Of a stretch of DNA of 64,000 bases, positions 25,984 to 34,270 are shown piece after piece. The notes under the pieces were generated by a model. The model made no database searches, was not told the DNA's origin, and was given only the letters and a program-made list of their open reading frames with translations. The stretch comes from Desulfovibrio sp. JC010 (lineage in GTDB: Bacteria; Desulfobacterota; Desulfovibrionia; Desulfovibrionales; Desulfovibrionaceae), in contig NZ_VOIQ01000004.1 of NCBI RefSeq assembly GCF_010470675.1, positions 1 through 64,000 of the forward strand, in the 5' to 3' direction. Position numbers and translations under genes: made by a program. Every line of letters begins with the position of its first letter. Position 1 is the first letter of the stretch.

Positions 25984-28512
25984 TTATTCGGGTTGATATA
26001 CATACGACGCCGCGACCCTGTCCGAAGAAAATTTATGGACAAGGGCTATGAGCAACGCCACTGCAAAAGCCACAAAGTAAAATCCTTTCATCATGGTTAT
26101 GCCGCTGGCACCTATGGCATTACCGAGGGTAAAGACAGTGGACGCCACACCGAAGCCCACCGCTGTGGGAAAGACGATGGCAAAAAGCATCCATTTCCAT
26201 GATCCGGTCTGCACCTTGACCATGATGGTGGCCGCGAGGCAGGGAGGATACAGGGCAAAGAACAGGAGAACCGCAAGGGCATGCAGGGAATTCATACCGT
26301 TATGCTCGCTTTCATTATCCATTCTCTGTTCAAGGGTCTGGTTGTCGTCAGCACCCTGCTGATACAGAACACCCATGGTCGCCACGGAAGATTCGCGGGC
26401 GGCAAAGGAACTGATCAGGGCGATATTAACTTTCCAGTCAAACCCTGCGTACTGGGTGACAGGCTCAAGGGAGCGACCGATCATGCCGAAAAAGGATGTC
26501 TTGATTTTTTCTTCCTTGATCTTGCGGCGCAGGGACTTTCTTTCAGAGGAAAGCTTGCGCAGGGCACGGTTCACAACCTTGGCTTCCTTGTCACCACGGG
26601 GCTTAAGCAGCACGAAGAGGTCCGGGTTGGCTTCCTTGAATGAGCTGTCCACCCGTGCGGCCCCTTCCCTTCCGGAAGAATTCATGCGGGCACGCTTGTA
26701 GTTGTCATAAAGATTGAGCAGGGGCAGCATTTTATCACCGGTGACAAGCCCGCCGTAAGGGCTGGCAGCAACCTTGGAATCAAAAACCGCAACGGCTTTA
26801 CTCATCTCACCCTCATAATAATCCATGCGTTCATCGCTAAGTCCGGGGAACTGCAAGAGGGAGAATACGCACAGGGAAACCGCAACAACAATAGAACCGA
26901 CTTTCTTGATGTATTCCCAGGTTCTTTCAAGGGAACGCTGAGCCACACCGAACATGGTAGGTGCATGGTAGTTGGGCATTTCCATGATGAACGGTGCGGT
27001 CTCGCGGCCCTTGAGGACTGTTGAGGTAAGCACTTTGGCGATGATCAGGGCCATTATGATGGTAATGGTCGAGATAAAGAACATGGCCCATGACTTATGC
27101 TCCGCAAAATAAATGTTCACCAGCAGAGTGTAGAGGGGAATCTTGGCCAGGCAGTTCATGAACGGCACGGTCAGAATCGTTGCCAGCCTTGATCTTTCGT
27201 CCGGGATACCCTTGGTGGACATGATTCCCGGCACAGCGCAGCCCCCGGCAAAAACACCCCCCAGAATAAATGGCAGGGTTGATTGCCCGTGCAACCCGAA
27301 ACTGTGGAAGATACGGTCCAGAATAAAGGCTATTCGGGCCATGTAGCCGGAGTCTTCGAGAATTGCGATGAGCGCGAAGAGGATGAAAAAGATGGGGACA
27401 TAGTTCAAAAGAGTGTTGGCACTGTCCACCATCCACAGGGCCATGGAACGTAACAGGGAATCCTCGATCAATCCGGCTGCGGGCAGTATGTTGGCTACAA
27501 TATCCCTGAACTTTGCAAGGATGGGCCACGTATACTTGGTCAGTTCATAACCCTGAACAATGGAAAGTTCATAGATGATATAAACAGTTGCCAGCAGGAA
27601 AAACGGAGCCAGAGCACGGTTCAGAACCCAGCGGTCGATCCTTTCGGATATTGGCTGTTTTGAATCGTCCTCTTTGCTGACGCAGGCGTCCACGATTTCC
27701 CCGGCCAGACGGTCACGGCAGGCCACAATGTAATCCCCGGTATCCACGTCGGACTCGTTTTCAAAATCGAGTCTGCGGCTCAGGGCTTCTTCAACGATCA
27801 TTTTGCCGTCAGCATGCTTGGTTTCAACAATGTGTCTGGCTTCGGTGTCATTCTCAAGCAATTTGATTGCCAGCCAGCGCAGAGGATAAAGGACTCCGAG
27901 ACTTGCGTCCCCGGCCAGCATATCCTCAAGGGCCTGAATGTGCACTTCGAGATCATTGTAATCAATAGCCACCGGACGGGAATAGGATTCCTGCTGCACG
28001 GACTTGCGGATTGCCGCTTTCAGGGCCTGCTTACCTTTGCCCTTCCGTCCAACCGTGGCAACAACATCAACGCCGAGACGGGCGGTCAGCTCTTTCAGGT
28101 CAACTGAAATCCCCTGACTCTCCGCCACATCCATCATGTTCAGGGCCACGGTAACCGGAAAGTTCATTTCCAGAACCTGAAAGGTGAAATACAGGCTGCG
28201 ACGCAGGCAGGTCGCATCCATGACATTGACTACCACATCAGGTTTTTCTTCCAGCAGGAATTCGCGGGAAACCCTTTCTTCCAGCGAAAAAGAAGTCAGG
28301 CTGTAAGTCCCGGGCAGGTCGACCACTTCATAGCGGACCTTGCCTTCGCGGTAACTGCCGACTTTCTTGTCAACTGTGACACCGGGATAGTTGGCTACAT
28401 GCTGATTTGCTCCGGTGAGCATATTGTACGTAGTCGATTTACCGGCATTTTGCTGCCCGGCAAGGGCGATGAGGAAATTATCCTTCATCATGCGTTTACC
28501 ATCAGCGCTCAT
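25984..28512 (-). CDS. feoB: Ferrous iron transport protein B
   Basis: An 842-residue Fe2+ uptake protein. The N-terminal GTPase has G1 GQQNAGKS (residues 19-26), G2 NYPGVTVDKK, G3 DLPGTYSL and G4 NMMD, followed by the helical GDI-like region and a membrane domain with two Gate repeats (GGVFAGGCAVPGIMSTKG and AARESSVATMGVLY). It is about 70-100 residues longer than typical FeoB, with a charged insert around residues 580-690 between membrane segments. It starts inside the end of feoA (11-base overlap), indicating coupled translation. Confidence 0.95.
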   Translation of the reverse strand: MSADGKRMMKDNFLIALAGQQNAGKSTTYNMLTGANQHVANYPGVTVDKKVGSYREGKVRYEVVDLPGTYSLTSFSLEERVSREFLLEEKPDVVVNVMDATCLRRSLYFTFQVLEMNFPVTVALNMMDVAESQGISVDLKELTARLGVDVVATVGRKGKGKQALKAAIRKSVQQESYSRPVAIDYNDLEVHIQALEDMLAGDASLGVLYPLRWLAIKLLENDTEARHIVETKHADGKMIVEEALSRRLDFENESDVDTGDYIVACRDRLAGEIVDACVSKEDDSKQPISERIDRWVLNRALAPFFLLATVYIIYELSIVQGYELTKYTWPILAKFRDIVANILPAAGLIEDSLLRSMALWMVDSANTLLNYVPIFFILFALIAILEDSGYMARIAFILDRIFHSFGLHGQSTLPFILGGVFAGGCAVPGIMSTKGIPDERSRLATILTVPFMNCLAKIPLYTLLVNIYFAEHKSWAMFFISTITIIMALIIAKVLTSTVLKGRETAPFIMEMPNYHAPTMFGVAQRSLERTWEYIKKVGSIVVAVSLCVFSLLQFPGLSDERMDYYEGEMSKAVAVFDSKVAASPYGGLVTGDKMLPLLNLYDNYKRARMNSSGREGAARVDSSFKEANPDLFVLLKPRGDKEAKVVNRALRKLSSERKSLRRKIKEEKIKTSFFGMIGRSLEPVTQYAGFDWKVNIALISSFAARESSVATMGVLYQQGADDNQTLEQRMDNESEHNGMNSLHALAVLLFFALYPPCLAATIMVKVQTGSWKWMLFAIVFPTAVGFGVASTVFTLGNAIGASGITMMKGFYFVAFAVALLIALVHKFSSDRVAASYVYQPE

Positions 28513-28834
28513 CTTCCACCTCAATCTGATAAGCTTCAGTACGGCGCAGGGTCACGCAGTACCCCGCCACCCGCAGCTCAAGAGGGCAGCCCAGTGTGGC
28601 GACCCGAACCACTTCAATCTTCCTGCCGGGCACAAAACCCAGGTCGAGCAGTCTCTGCCTGACCGCCCCGCCGGAAAAATGCCTGCGAATCACAGCACTT
28701 CCGCCGACGGGAATATCAAGCAGGCTCTTTCCACGCATGGAGCAGGATTTTCCTTGCTTTCTTCCGCCAAAACCGCGCTTTCTTCTCCTTCCGGAAAATA
28801 CTTCACGATCAAAGAAATCAAATTTGTTAAACAT
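28502..28834 (-). CDS. feoA: Ferrous iron transport protein A
   Basis: A 110-residue cytoplasmic protein. An Arg/Lys-rich N-terminal tail of about 38 residues precedes the SH3-like FeoA domain (LDIPVGGSAVIRR...RLLDLGFVPGRKIEVVRVATLGCPLELRVAGYCVTLRRTEA). FeoA assists FeoB in Fe2+ uptake. The upstream 387-base gap to the diguanylate cyclase carries Fur-box-like sequences. Confidence 0.92.
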   Translation of the reverse strand: MFNKFDFFDREVFSGRRRKRGFGGRKQGKSCSMRGKSLLDIPVGGSAVIRRHFSGGAVRQRLLDLGFVPGRKIEVVRVATLGCPLELRVAGYCVTLRRTEAYQIEVEDER

Positions 28835-29092
28835 TTTAACTGCCTTTTCTAATTTACGTGATTGTGAAAATGAAATTCGAAATCAATTACTATATAGCCA
28901 ACTTTTCATTGTCAACCAGAAAAATCGCAGTTCTCGTCAGCAACAATCAAATGTTGTGGGTACTCAAGAACTGCCCAATTATTTTTTCTGATGTAATAAT
29001 TTAAATTATCCTTCTCAATCACCCCCTTAGCTTAGTTCAAAACAAAGCAAGGATAATTTTCATCCTTTTAAGGTCATCTTTTTGCTTGATAT

Positions 29093-29107
29093 TGAAATTC
29101 GTTTTCA
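29093..29107. promoter_or_regulatory. Candidate Fur box in the feoA upstream gap
   Basis: TGAAATTCGTTTTCA has perfect TGAAA/TTTCA arms. It lies between divergent feoA and the diguanylate cyclase and resembles the perfect TGAAATTCAATTTCA site at 31.67 kb. A weaker match, TGAAATTCGAAATCA, is at 28871-28885 close to feoA. Besides these, the 28835-29221 gap is AT-rich and shows no gene. Confidence 0.5.
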
Positions 29108-29221
29108 TTAAGCGAAAAAGAGCTGCAAGGGATACGGAGCACTCTACTCCTCCCCCTACATATATAAAGGCACATTTTTCAATTAAAATATTAGCAATCA
29201 ATTCATACCGGGGAGGTAAAA

Positions 29222-30211
29222 TTGATTCACCTTTTCACAACAAAACTCAATAAAATGATCGAACCCGTCAAAAAGAGATTTACCCGCAACAGACTAAAAA
29301 CACGTGCGGTATTCGCAATTGTTATGCTGGTCGTTTTTCCCGCAGGGGGAATGCTGGCTGCCGCGGAATTCACTGATCAATCCGCTCTGGCCATGTTACT
29401 CTGCCTTCATTTCAGCCTGTGCATTGCCATGTGCATGCCTCTGGCCGGATGGCTGGAAGAAATCATGGCCAACCGCGAGTTACGCAGGATGAACAGCTTT
29501 TGCGTCAAGCTCAAACAAGGCAAGCTGGACCAGCGATTGGAGCTTTATCCCCATAAGATCGGTACCGTGACCGATGAAATCATCCGCCTGCAACACAACC
29601 TGAACTGGCTGGCCCACTCCGTTGCCAAGCGGGAACATAAGTTGACCCAGTCTCTGGTCAAAACCCGCCGGGACAAGGAAAGGCTCAACCTGCTTTCCTA
29701 CACCGACCATCTTACCGGATTATTCAACAAGCGCTTTTTTGAGCTTAAGCTTGTGGAAGCCTGCTCCCGTTGCATTTCCTGCAAGACTCCGCTGCACCTG
29801 ATGCTCATCGACTGCGACCACTTCAAGGAAGTGAACGACCAGTTCGGACATCAGGAAGGTGACCGTTTACTGGCAAACCTCGGCCAGATTATTGATTCTT
29901 CCGTACGCAACGGCACTGACTTTCCTTTCCGTTTCGGGGGCGATGAATTCGGTGCAATCCTTGTCGGCGTGGACTCAACCCGCTGCGAGCAGATTGCAGA
30001 GCGAATCCGGACCCGGTTCTCGGACATGAAAGTAGGCAGGGCCAGCCTGAGTATCGGAATTTCCAAGCTCTGCCGCCATGCCGATGATCCTGAGACTGAA
30101 GCAGATTCACTCATCGCCACTGCGGACAAAGCTTTGTATTTTGCAAAAAATACCGGGAGGGACAAGGTGATCAGCCCCGCCCGGTTCAGAGAAATTTCCC
30201 AGCAGAACTGA
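29222..30211 (+). CDS. Diguanylate cyclase (GGDEF) with membrane anchor
   Basis: A 329-residue protein with two N-terminal membrane segments (about 28-48 and 55-80), a HAMP-like/coiled-coil linker, and a GGDEF domain from about 160 to 320 with the intact signature FRFGGDEFGA. It should make cyclic di-GMP. The usual inhibitory RxxD site before GGDEF reads RNGTD, so the arginine is shifted and product inhibition may be altered. The start is TTG: GGGGAGG lies five bases before it, much better than any site before the ATG at codon 12. Confidence 0.9.
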   Translation: MIHLFTTKLNKMIEPVKKRFTRNRLKTRAVFAIVMLVVFPAGGMLAAAEFTDQSALAMLLCLHFSLCIAMCMPLAGWLEEIMANRELRRMNSFCVKLKQGKLDQRLELYPHKIGTVTDEIIRLQHNLNWLAHSVAKREHKLTQSLVKTRRDKERLNLLSYTDHLTGLFNKRFFELKLVEACSRCISCKTPLHLMLIDCDHFKEVNDQFGHQEGDRLLANLGQIIDSSVRNGTDFPFRFGGDEFGAILVGVDSTRCEQIAERIRTRFSDMKVGRASLSIGISKLCRHADDPETEADSLIATADKALYFAKNTGRDKVISPARFREISQQN

Positions 30212-30215
30212 TTTG

Positions 30216-30437
30216 TTAACCGGCCATATCCGACTTGGCTTCATCAACAAGACGGCCCACTTCGTCCTTTGCCGAAGTGTACTGTTTTGTTGCCCAATTT
30301 CCGGCCTTTACCCCGCCTTTGACCGCTTTGGTCACTGCGGGCTTAACTCCGCCCGCTTTGTAGACAGCGTACACTGCTGCGCCGGCTACTGTTGCGGCAG
30401 CAGAAACCAGCAGCAATCTTCCAAGATTAAAACTCAT
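30216..30437 (-). CDS. Small single-helix membrane protein
   Basis: A 73-residue protein with one glycine/alanine-rich membrane helix (LLLVSAAATVAGAAVYAVYKAG) followed by an amphipathic, Lys/Glu-rich helix (KPAVTKAVKGGVKAG, then SAKDEVGRLVDEAKSD). The layout resembles YtxH/DUF5132-like proteins and matches the C-terminal half of the 105-residue protein at 35.0 kb (P-x-V-x-KAV pattern). AAGGAG and GAGGAT precede the ATG. It lies beside the Fur gene on the same strand, so it is a probable member of the iron module. Confidence 0.75.
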   Translation of the reverse strand: MSFNLGRLLLVSAAATVAGAAVYAVYKAGGVKPAVTKAVKGGVKAGNWATKQYTSAKDEVGRLVDEAKSDMAG

Positions 30438-30551
30438 ATCCTCATTCTCCTTACTGCCCAAACGGCCAGTCTGTTTAGAAGCGAAAAATACACGTTCTCC
30501 AATTCAACACCAAACTCTGATATTGAGAACGACTTGCTAATTCAATCAGCT

Positions 30552-30983
30552 TTACTGTTTACGGCAATCCGGGCAGATACCGTAAAGCACCATTTTATGC
30601 CTGTTGACTGTAAATCCGTGCTTGCGGGCCAGTTTTTCCTGCAGGTCTTCAATACGATCCTCCATAACCTCAATCCTGCGGTTGCAGCGGATGCAGACAA
30701 GATGGTCATGGTGATGCCTGTTGTGACGGCACTCAAAGCGGGTCACGCCATCGCCGAAATCAAGGGCTTCAGCAATACCGCTTTCAGCAAGAAGCTTTAT
30801 GGTCCGGTAGACCGTGGCCGGGCTGATGGAAGGATCACGTTTGCTGACATGAGCGTAAAGCTCTTCGCATGAATGGTGTCCCTCAGTACCGAGGAAAACT
30901 TCAAGAACAACACGGCGTTGTTCTGTGGCAGCCATGTTGTTCTTATTCAAATACTCCAGAAATGTGGTTTGTGGACTTGACAT
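30552..30983 (-). CDS. Fur-family metal-dependent regulator
   Basis: A 143-residue regulator. The winged helix holds QRRVVLEVFLGTEGHHSCEELYAHV and SPATVYRTIKLLAESG. The sensor half has the His-rich HNRHHHDHLVC metal site and two Cys-x2-Cys pairs (CIRC and CPDC) for structural zinc. GGAGG before the ATG selects this start over a 40-residue longer frame. A Fur-box-like palindrome (31007-31021) lies just upstream, suggesting autoregulation. Position between feoAB and the P-type ATPase cluster points to Fe2+ as its cofactor. A second family member at 53.4 kb fits PerR better. Confidence 0.88.
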   Translation of the reverse strand: MSSPQTTFLEYLNKNNMAATEQRRVVLEVFLGTEGHHSCEELYAHVSKRDPSISPATVYRTIKLLAESGIAEALDFGDGVTRFECRHNRHHHDHLVCIRCNRRIEVMEDRIEDLQEKLARKHGFTVNRHKMVLYGICPDCRKQ

Positions 30984-31006
30984 CCTTTCCTCCGTTGTGG
31001 ATTTTG

Positions 31007-31021
31007 TGAAAATGATTTTGA
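31007..31021. promoter_or_regulatory. Fur box and promoter of the Fur-family gene
   Basis: TGAAAATGATTTTGA has seven-base arms with one mismatch to perfect symmetry. On the minus strand it lies 23 bases before the start codon and just downstream of a promoter-like TTGACA with an AT-rich -10 region 17 bases on. Binding here would shut off the gene's own transcription. Confidence 0.55.
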
Positions 31022-31087
31022 CGACTATTCTCAAGTGATAACGTTTGTCAAGGCATGAGTACTTACTTTTGCAGGGAAAAGTCTGCA

Positions 31088-31129
31088 ATTGAGACTCAAT
31101 CATCCTGCTTTCTAAAAATACAAAGCAGG
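31088..31129 (+). promoter_or_regulatory. Palindrome plus hairpin before the MamC-like gene
   Basis: ATTGAGACTCAAT (31088-31100) is a perfect palindrome about its central A. It is followed by CCTGCTTT (31104-31111) pairing with AAAGCAGG (31122-31129). TTGAGA half-sites also occur at 30522 and, reversed, at 31028, flanking the Fur gene. The sites may belong to a local regulator. Role inferred from symmetry and place only. Confidence 0.35.
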
Positions 31130-31191
31130 GTAATTATCAGCTAGGCACAAAAACCAATGACGGACCTGCCGTCTAAATTCAGGAGGATCAT

Positions 31192-31539
31192 ATGACCACA
31201 ACAACTACAGCCCGCATTCTCCCGGTAGTAACCGCTTCCGCAGCAGCCACCGGAGCTCTGGTGGGCGGAACCGTTGCAGCTGTCCGCTCTACTATCGCCG
31301 TTAACGAAGGGCGTATCAGCAGCACCGAAGCTGTAAAAACAGTTGCCAAGGAATCAGCAGGTACAGGACTGGCCACTGCCGCAGGAGTGACAGCCACCGC
31401 GGTACTGGGACTGGGCGGACTGACTGGACTGCTCGGCTTTACCGTGGTCGCTACCGGAGCAAAAATGCTCTGGGACAAAGCGGTACCCACTCCCCTTGAT
31501 GAGACCAAAAACAAAAAACTCACAGAAGTGGCCTCTTAA
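31192..31539 (+). CDS. MamC (Mms13)-like membrane protein
   Basis: A 115-residue protein with two Gly/Ala-rich membrane helices (about 12-33 and 58-86) and a short charged loop between. It matches the magnetosome protein MamC along its length as I recall that family: GALVGG in helix 1, the loop R-I-S-S-T-E-A, then AKESAGTGLATA at the start of helix 2, and AKMLWDKAV after it (MamC: AK-x-WDRGV). In magnetotactic bacteria MamC sits in the magnetosome membrane and its loop touches the magnetite crystal. Here no other magnetosome gene is present; the neighbours are Fur and P-type ATPases. AGGAGG precedes the ATG. A role at an iron-storing membrane is inferred. Confidence 0.75.
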   Translation: MTTTTTARILPVVTASAAATGALVGGTVAAVRSTIAVNEGRISSTEAVKTVAKESAGTGLATAAGVTATAVLGLGGLTGLLGFTVVATGAKMLWDKAVPTPLDETKNKKLTEVAS

Positions 31540-31623
31540 ACCAAACGGAAAATTCAGCCCTGCATCTTAATGTGATGCAGGGCCGCAAAGCCCGTAACAA
31601 CGGCTGATAAATGCCAACTTTTC

Positions 31624-31683
31624 GTTGACAAACAGATTGCACATTTGTATTCCCCTCTTCTGTGGCGTTGAAATTCAATTTCA
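31624..31683 (+). promoter_or_regulatory. Promoter with perfect Fur box before the first P-type ATPase
   Basis: A -35 box TTGACA (31624-31629) is followed about 16 bases on by a TGTATT-like -10. Just downstream lies TGAAATTCAATTTCA (31669-31683), a perfect seven-one-seven palindrome. The site lies between promoter and start codon, a classical place for Fur repression, so the operon should be switched on when iron is short or Fur is inactive. Confidence 0.65.
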
Positions 31684-31733
31684 ATTTCACCGGATGTCCA
31701 CTTGATAATCCAGTAACCAGACAGGACTTTCAC

Positions 31734-33941
31734 GTGAAAAAAGAAAAAACATATGCAAGCATCAAGCACTCCATACCGGGCAGAATCCGGTTCAACGTGC
31801 CTGACCTGAGAAAAAATAAAATTCTTTGCAGCACTGTTGAGCGGAACCTGCAGAAAATCTCCGGGATAACCAGAACCCGGTCCAACAACAAGTGTGCGAC
31901 GCTGGTTATTCGCTATAACCAGAAATATATAACTCCTGAGCGGGTATTTGAATCACTCAGGGAGATCGTCGCGGTGCATACCACTGATATCTGCCCTATC
32001 AAAGACACAAACGAGTGCGGCTGTCCGCAGGTAAAAACAGCACTGGGCTATTTTTCCTTTGTTTCTGCAGTGGGCGGGGCTGTGCTGGTCAGTGAATCCC
32101 TGCTGGGAATCACCGTGGCCCAGACCATGTTCAGCCCCTTGGGTTTTCTCACTGTGCTGGCGGCTGTTCCGCTGGTCAAGGAAGCTGTCAGCAAGCTGCG
32201 CGAAAAAAAATTCGGCCTTGAAGGAATTCTGGCCGGAGGCATTGTGGCCGCGGTAATTGCGGGGGAAGCCATGACCGCCTTTGAAATCCTGTGGATCAAC
32301 GCGGGCGCGGAGCTGCTCACTGCATGGATCACCGAGCGTTCCCGCAGGGCCATCTCCGGCATTCTGGACAACACCACCCACCACACCTTCGTGCTTAAGG
32401 ACGGAGTTGAAGTTGAGATGGAAATCAACGACCTGCAAAAGGGTGACGTTGTTGTCCTGCATACCGGAGAAAAAATCTGCGTTGACGGCACCATTGTGGA
32501 CGGTCAGGGACTGATCAACGAAGCCCCCATCACCGGACGGGCCGACTTCATCCACAAGCAGCCGGAGGATCAGGTCTTTGCCGGAACATTCGTTCGCGAG
32601 GGCGTCATCTACGTCAAAGCGGAAGAAGTGGGTGATAAAACCTATCTGGCCCGCATCCTCCACAAGGTTGAAGATTCACTTGAAAACAAGACCGACATCG
32701 AGACCACTGCGGACAAGCTTTCCGTAAGGCTGGTCAAGATCGGCTTTGCCTGCACCGTGGGAACACTGGTCTTAACCCTTGACCCGTGGCGGGCATTCAC
32801 CGTGCTGCTGGTCATGGCCTGCCCCTGCGCAACCGTGCTTTCGGCCTCCACCCCCATCAGCGCGGCCATCAGCACCGCAGCCAAGAACAACATCCTCATC
32901 AAGGGCGGACGCTACCTTGAAGAAGTTGGCCGTTGCGATGTGGCCTGCTTTGACAAGACCGGAACCCTGACCGGAAGCGAACCGAGTCTCGAACATATCC
33001 ACGTCACTGAAGGCGTGACTGAGACCGAGCTGCTGACCTATGCCTTTTCCGTGGAAACCCACAACCACCACCCTCTGGCACAGGCCATCAAACATGAAGC
33101 TGAACTCAGAACTCTTGCGCCCCTGCCCCACACTGTCTGCGAATATTTCTTAGGCAAAGGTATGCGCGCCGAACTCCCTGAGAATGATAACCATTCCACC
33201 GAAATTCTGGTGGGCAACAAGAAACTCACCGAGCAGTTTGATGTGCGCATCGGCAGTGTCAGCAGGCAGGTTTCAAACCTGAAACGCAAAGGGCTGACCG
33301 TGCTTTACGTGGTCAAAGACAAAGAGCCCATCGGACTGCTGGCCTTTGCCAACACCATTCGCGAAGAGTCCGCCATAACCCTTTCTTCCCTTGAAGCAGG
33401 CGGTGTGGATCGCACCGTCCTCGTCACCGGAGATGAACCGGCAACAGCGGGCACCCTTGCCAAGACCCTGAACATCCCTGAAATCCACGCCTCGGCCATG
33501 CCTGAAGAAAAGGCCACCCTTGTGCGCAACCTGCAAAACGAAGGCGGCAAGGTCATGATGGTCGGTGACGGTATCAATGATGCCCTTGCCCTTGCGCAGG
33601 CCGATGTGGGCGTGGCCATGGGAACAGGAGGCGCGGAAGTTGCCGTTGAAGCCGCTGACATCGCGCTGGTGGACGACGATCTCAAAGGTCTCATGTACGT
33701 TCAGCAGCTCAGTCAGGATACAACCAGAATCGCCTACCAGAACTTCTGGCTGGCCACTGGATCAAATATAGCGGGAGTCATCATGGGCGCGACCGGATAT
33801 CTCTCCCCGGTAATGGCCGGATTCCTGCACATTCTGCACACCATGGGAGTAATAGCCAACTCTTCGAGATTACTCCTGCATTCCCCTGAATCAATCCAAA
33901 CAAACCAAGGCAAAATTTATGAACTTCCACAAAATAGTTGA
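31734..33941 (+). CDS. P1B-type metal-transporting ATPase, CPC type
   Basis: A 735-residue membrane pump. The N-terminus has an HMA_2-like domain with H-S-I-P-G-R-I-R (residues 12-19) in place of a Cys-x2-Cys metal site. The metal-site helix carries CPC (Cys363-Pro-Cys365), the phosphorylated residue is Asp407 in DKTGTLTG, followed by the HP motif in NHHPLA and the hinge GDGINDAL. CPC pumps usually move Cu+, Zn2+ or similar; with this N-terminus and Fur control, iron is plausible but unproven. GTG is the likely start, with AGGA seven bases before. It overlaps the next gene by 23 bases. Confidence 0.85.
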   Translation: MKKEKTYASIKHSIPGRIRFNVPDLRKNKILCSTVERNLQKISGITRTRSNNKCATLVIRYNQKYITPERVFESLREIVAVHTTDICPIKDTNECGCPQVKTALGYFSFVSAVGGAVLVSESLLGITVAQTMFSPLGFLTVLAAVPLVKEAVSKLREKKFGLEGILAGGIVAAVIAGEAMTAFEILWINAGAELLTAWITERSRRAISGILDNTTHHTFVLKDGVEVEMEINDLQKGDVVVLHTGEKICVDGTIVDGQGLINEAPITGRADFIHKQPEDQVFAGTFVREGVIYVKAEEVGDKTYLARILHKVEDSLENKTDIETTADKLSVRLVKIGFACTVGTLVLTLDPWRAFTVLLVMACPCATVLSASTPISAAISTAAKNNILIKGGRYLEEVGRCDVACFDKTGTLTGSEPSLEHIHVTEGVTETELLTYAFSVETHNHHPLAQAIKHEAELRTLAPLPHTVCEYFLGKGMRAELPENDNHSTEILVGNKKLTEQFDVRIGSVSRQVSNLKRKGLTVLYVVKDKEPIGLLAFANTIREESAITLSSLEAGGVDRTVLVTGDEPATAGTLAKTLNIPEIHASAMPEEKATLVRNLQNEGGKVMMVGDGINDALALAQADVGVAMGTGGAEVAVEAADIALVDDDLKGLMYVQQLSQDTTRIAYQNFWLATGSNIAGVIMGATGYLSPVMAGFLHILHTMGVIANSSRLLLHSPESIQTNQGKIYELPQNS

Positions 33942-34236
33942 ACTGGAAAAGTACCTTGATGTGGCCCACCACATACCGGGCCGGATCAGGGTAAAATTCA
34001 GTCCGCTCATTCTCACCCGCCCGGCTGCCCTCGCGGCCATGAAAGAGCATACGGAACTGCCTGAGGCCATAAAAGAAGCCCGGGTCAACATGTCCGCCCG
34101 CTCCGTGGTGATTGAGTACGATCCCGAAGAAATAAGTCCCGAATTGATTGAAGAACTCATTCAAGGAAAGGACAAAGAAAATAAAGCACAGATCATCAGC
34201 GACCTCTACGGAAAACTGATGAAAAACGCTTCATAA
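33919..34236 (+). CDS. Stand-alone HMA_2-like domain protein
   Basis: A 105-residue soluble protein starting in the end of the first ATPase gene. It carries H-H-I-P-G-R-I-R at residues 17-24, the same motif as the N-termini of both ATPases in the cluster, and the beta-alpha-beta pattern of heavy-metal-associated domains (ARVNMSARSVVIEYDPEEISPELIEELI). It lacks the Cys-x2-Cys pair, so it probably does not bind Cu in the usual way. It may act as a partner or soluble counterpart of the ATPase N-termini. Small HMA-type proteins are reported in ferrosome gene clusters. Confidence 0.8.
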   Translation: MNFHKIVELEKYLDVAHHIPGRIRVKFSPLILTRPAALAAMKEHTELPEAIKEARVNMSARSVVIEYDPEEISPELIEELIQGKDKENKAQIISDLYGKLMKNAS

Positions 34237-34270
34237 ACAACCCCTGAAATTAAATTCACAGGAGCCAGAT

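Noticed and set aside
30493-30531. CGTTCTC/GAGAACG inverted repeat beyond the small membrane gene
   Set aside because: Arms are far apart (25 bases) and no link to a known operator could be shown.
30984-31103. 40-residue N-terminal extension of the Fur-family protein
   Set aside because: It covers the promoter and Fur box, and GGAGG precedes the inner ATG.
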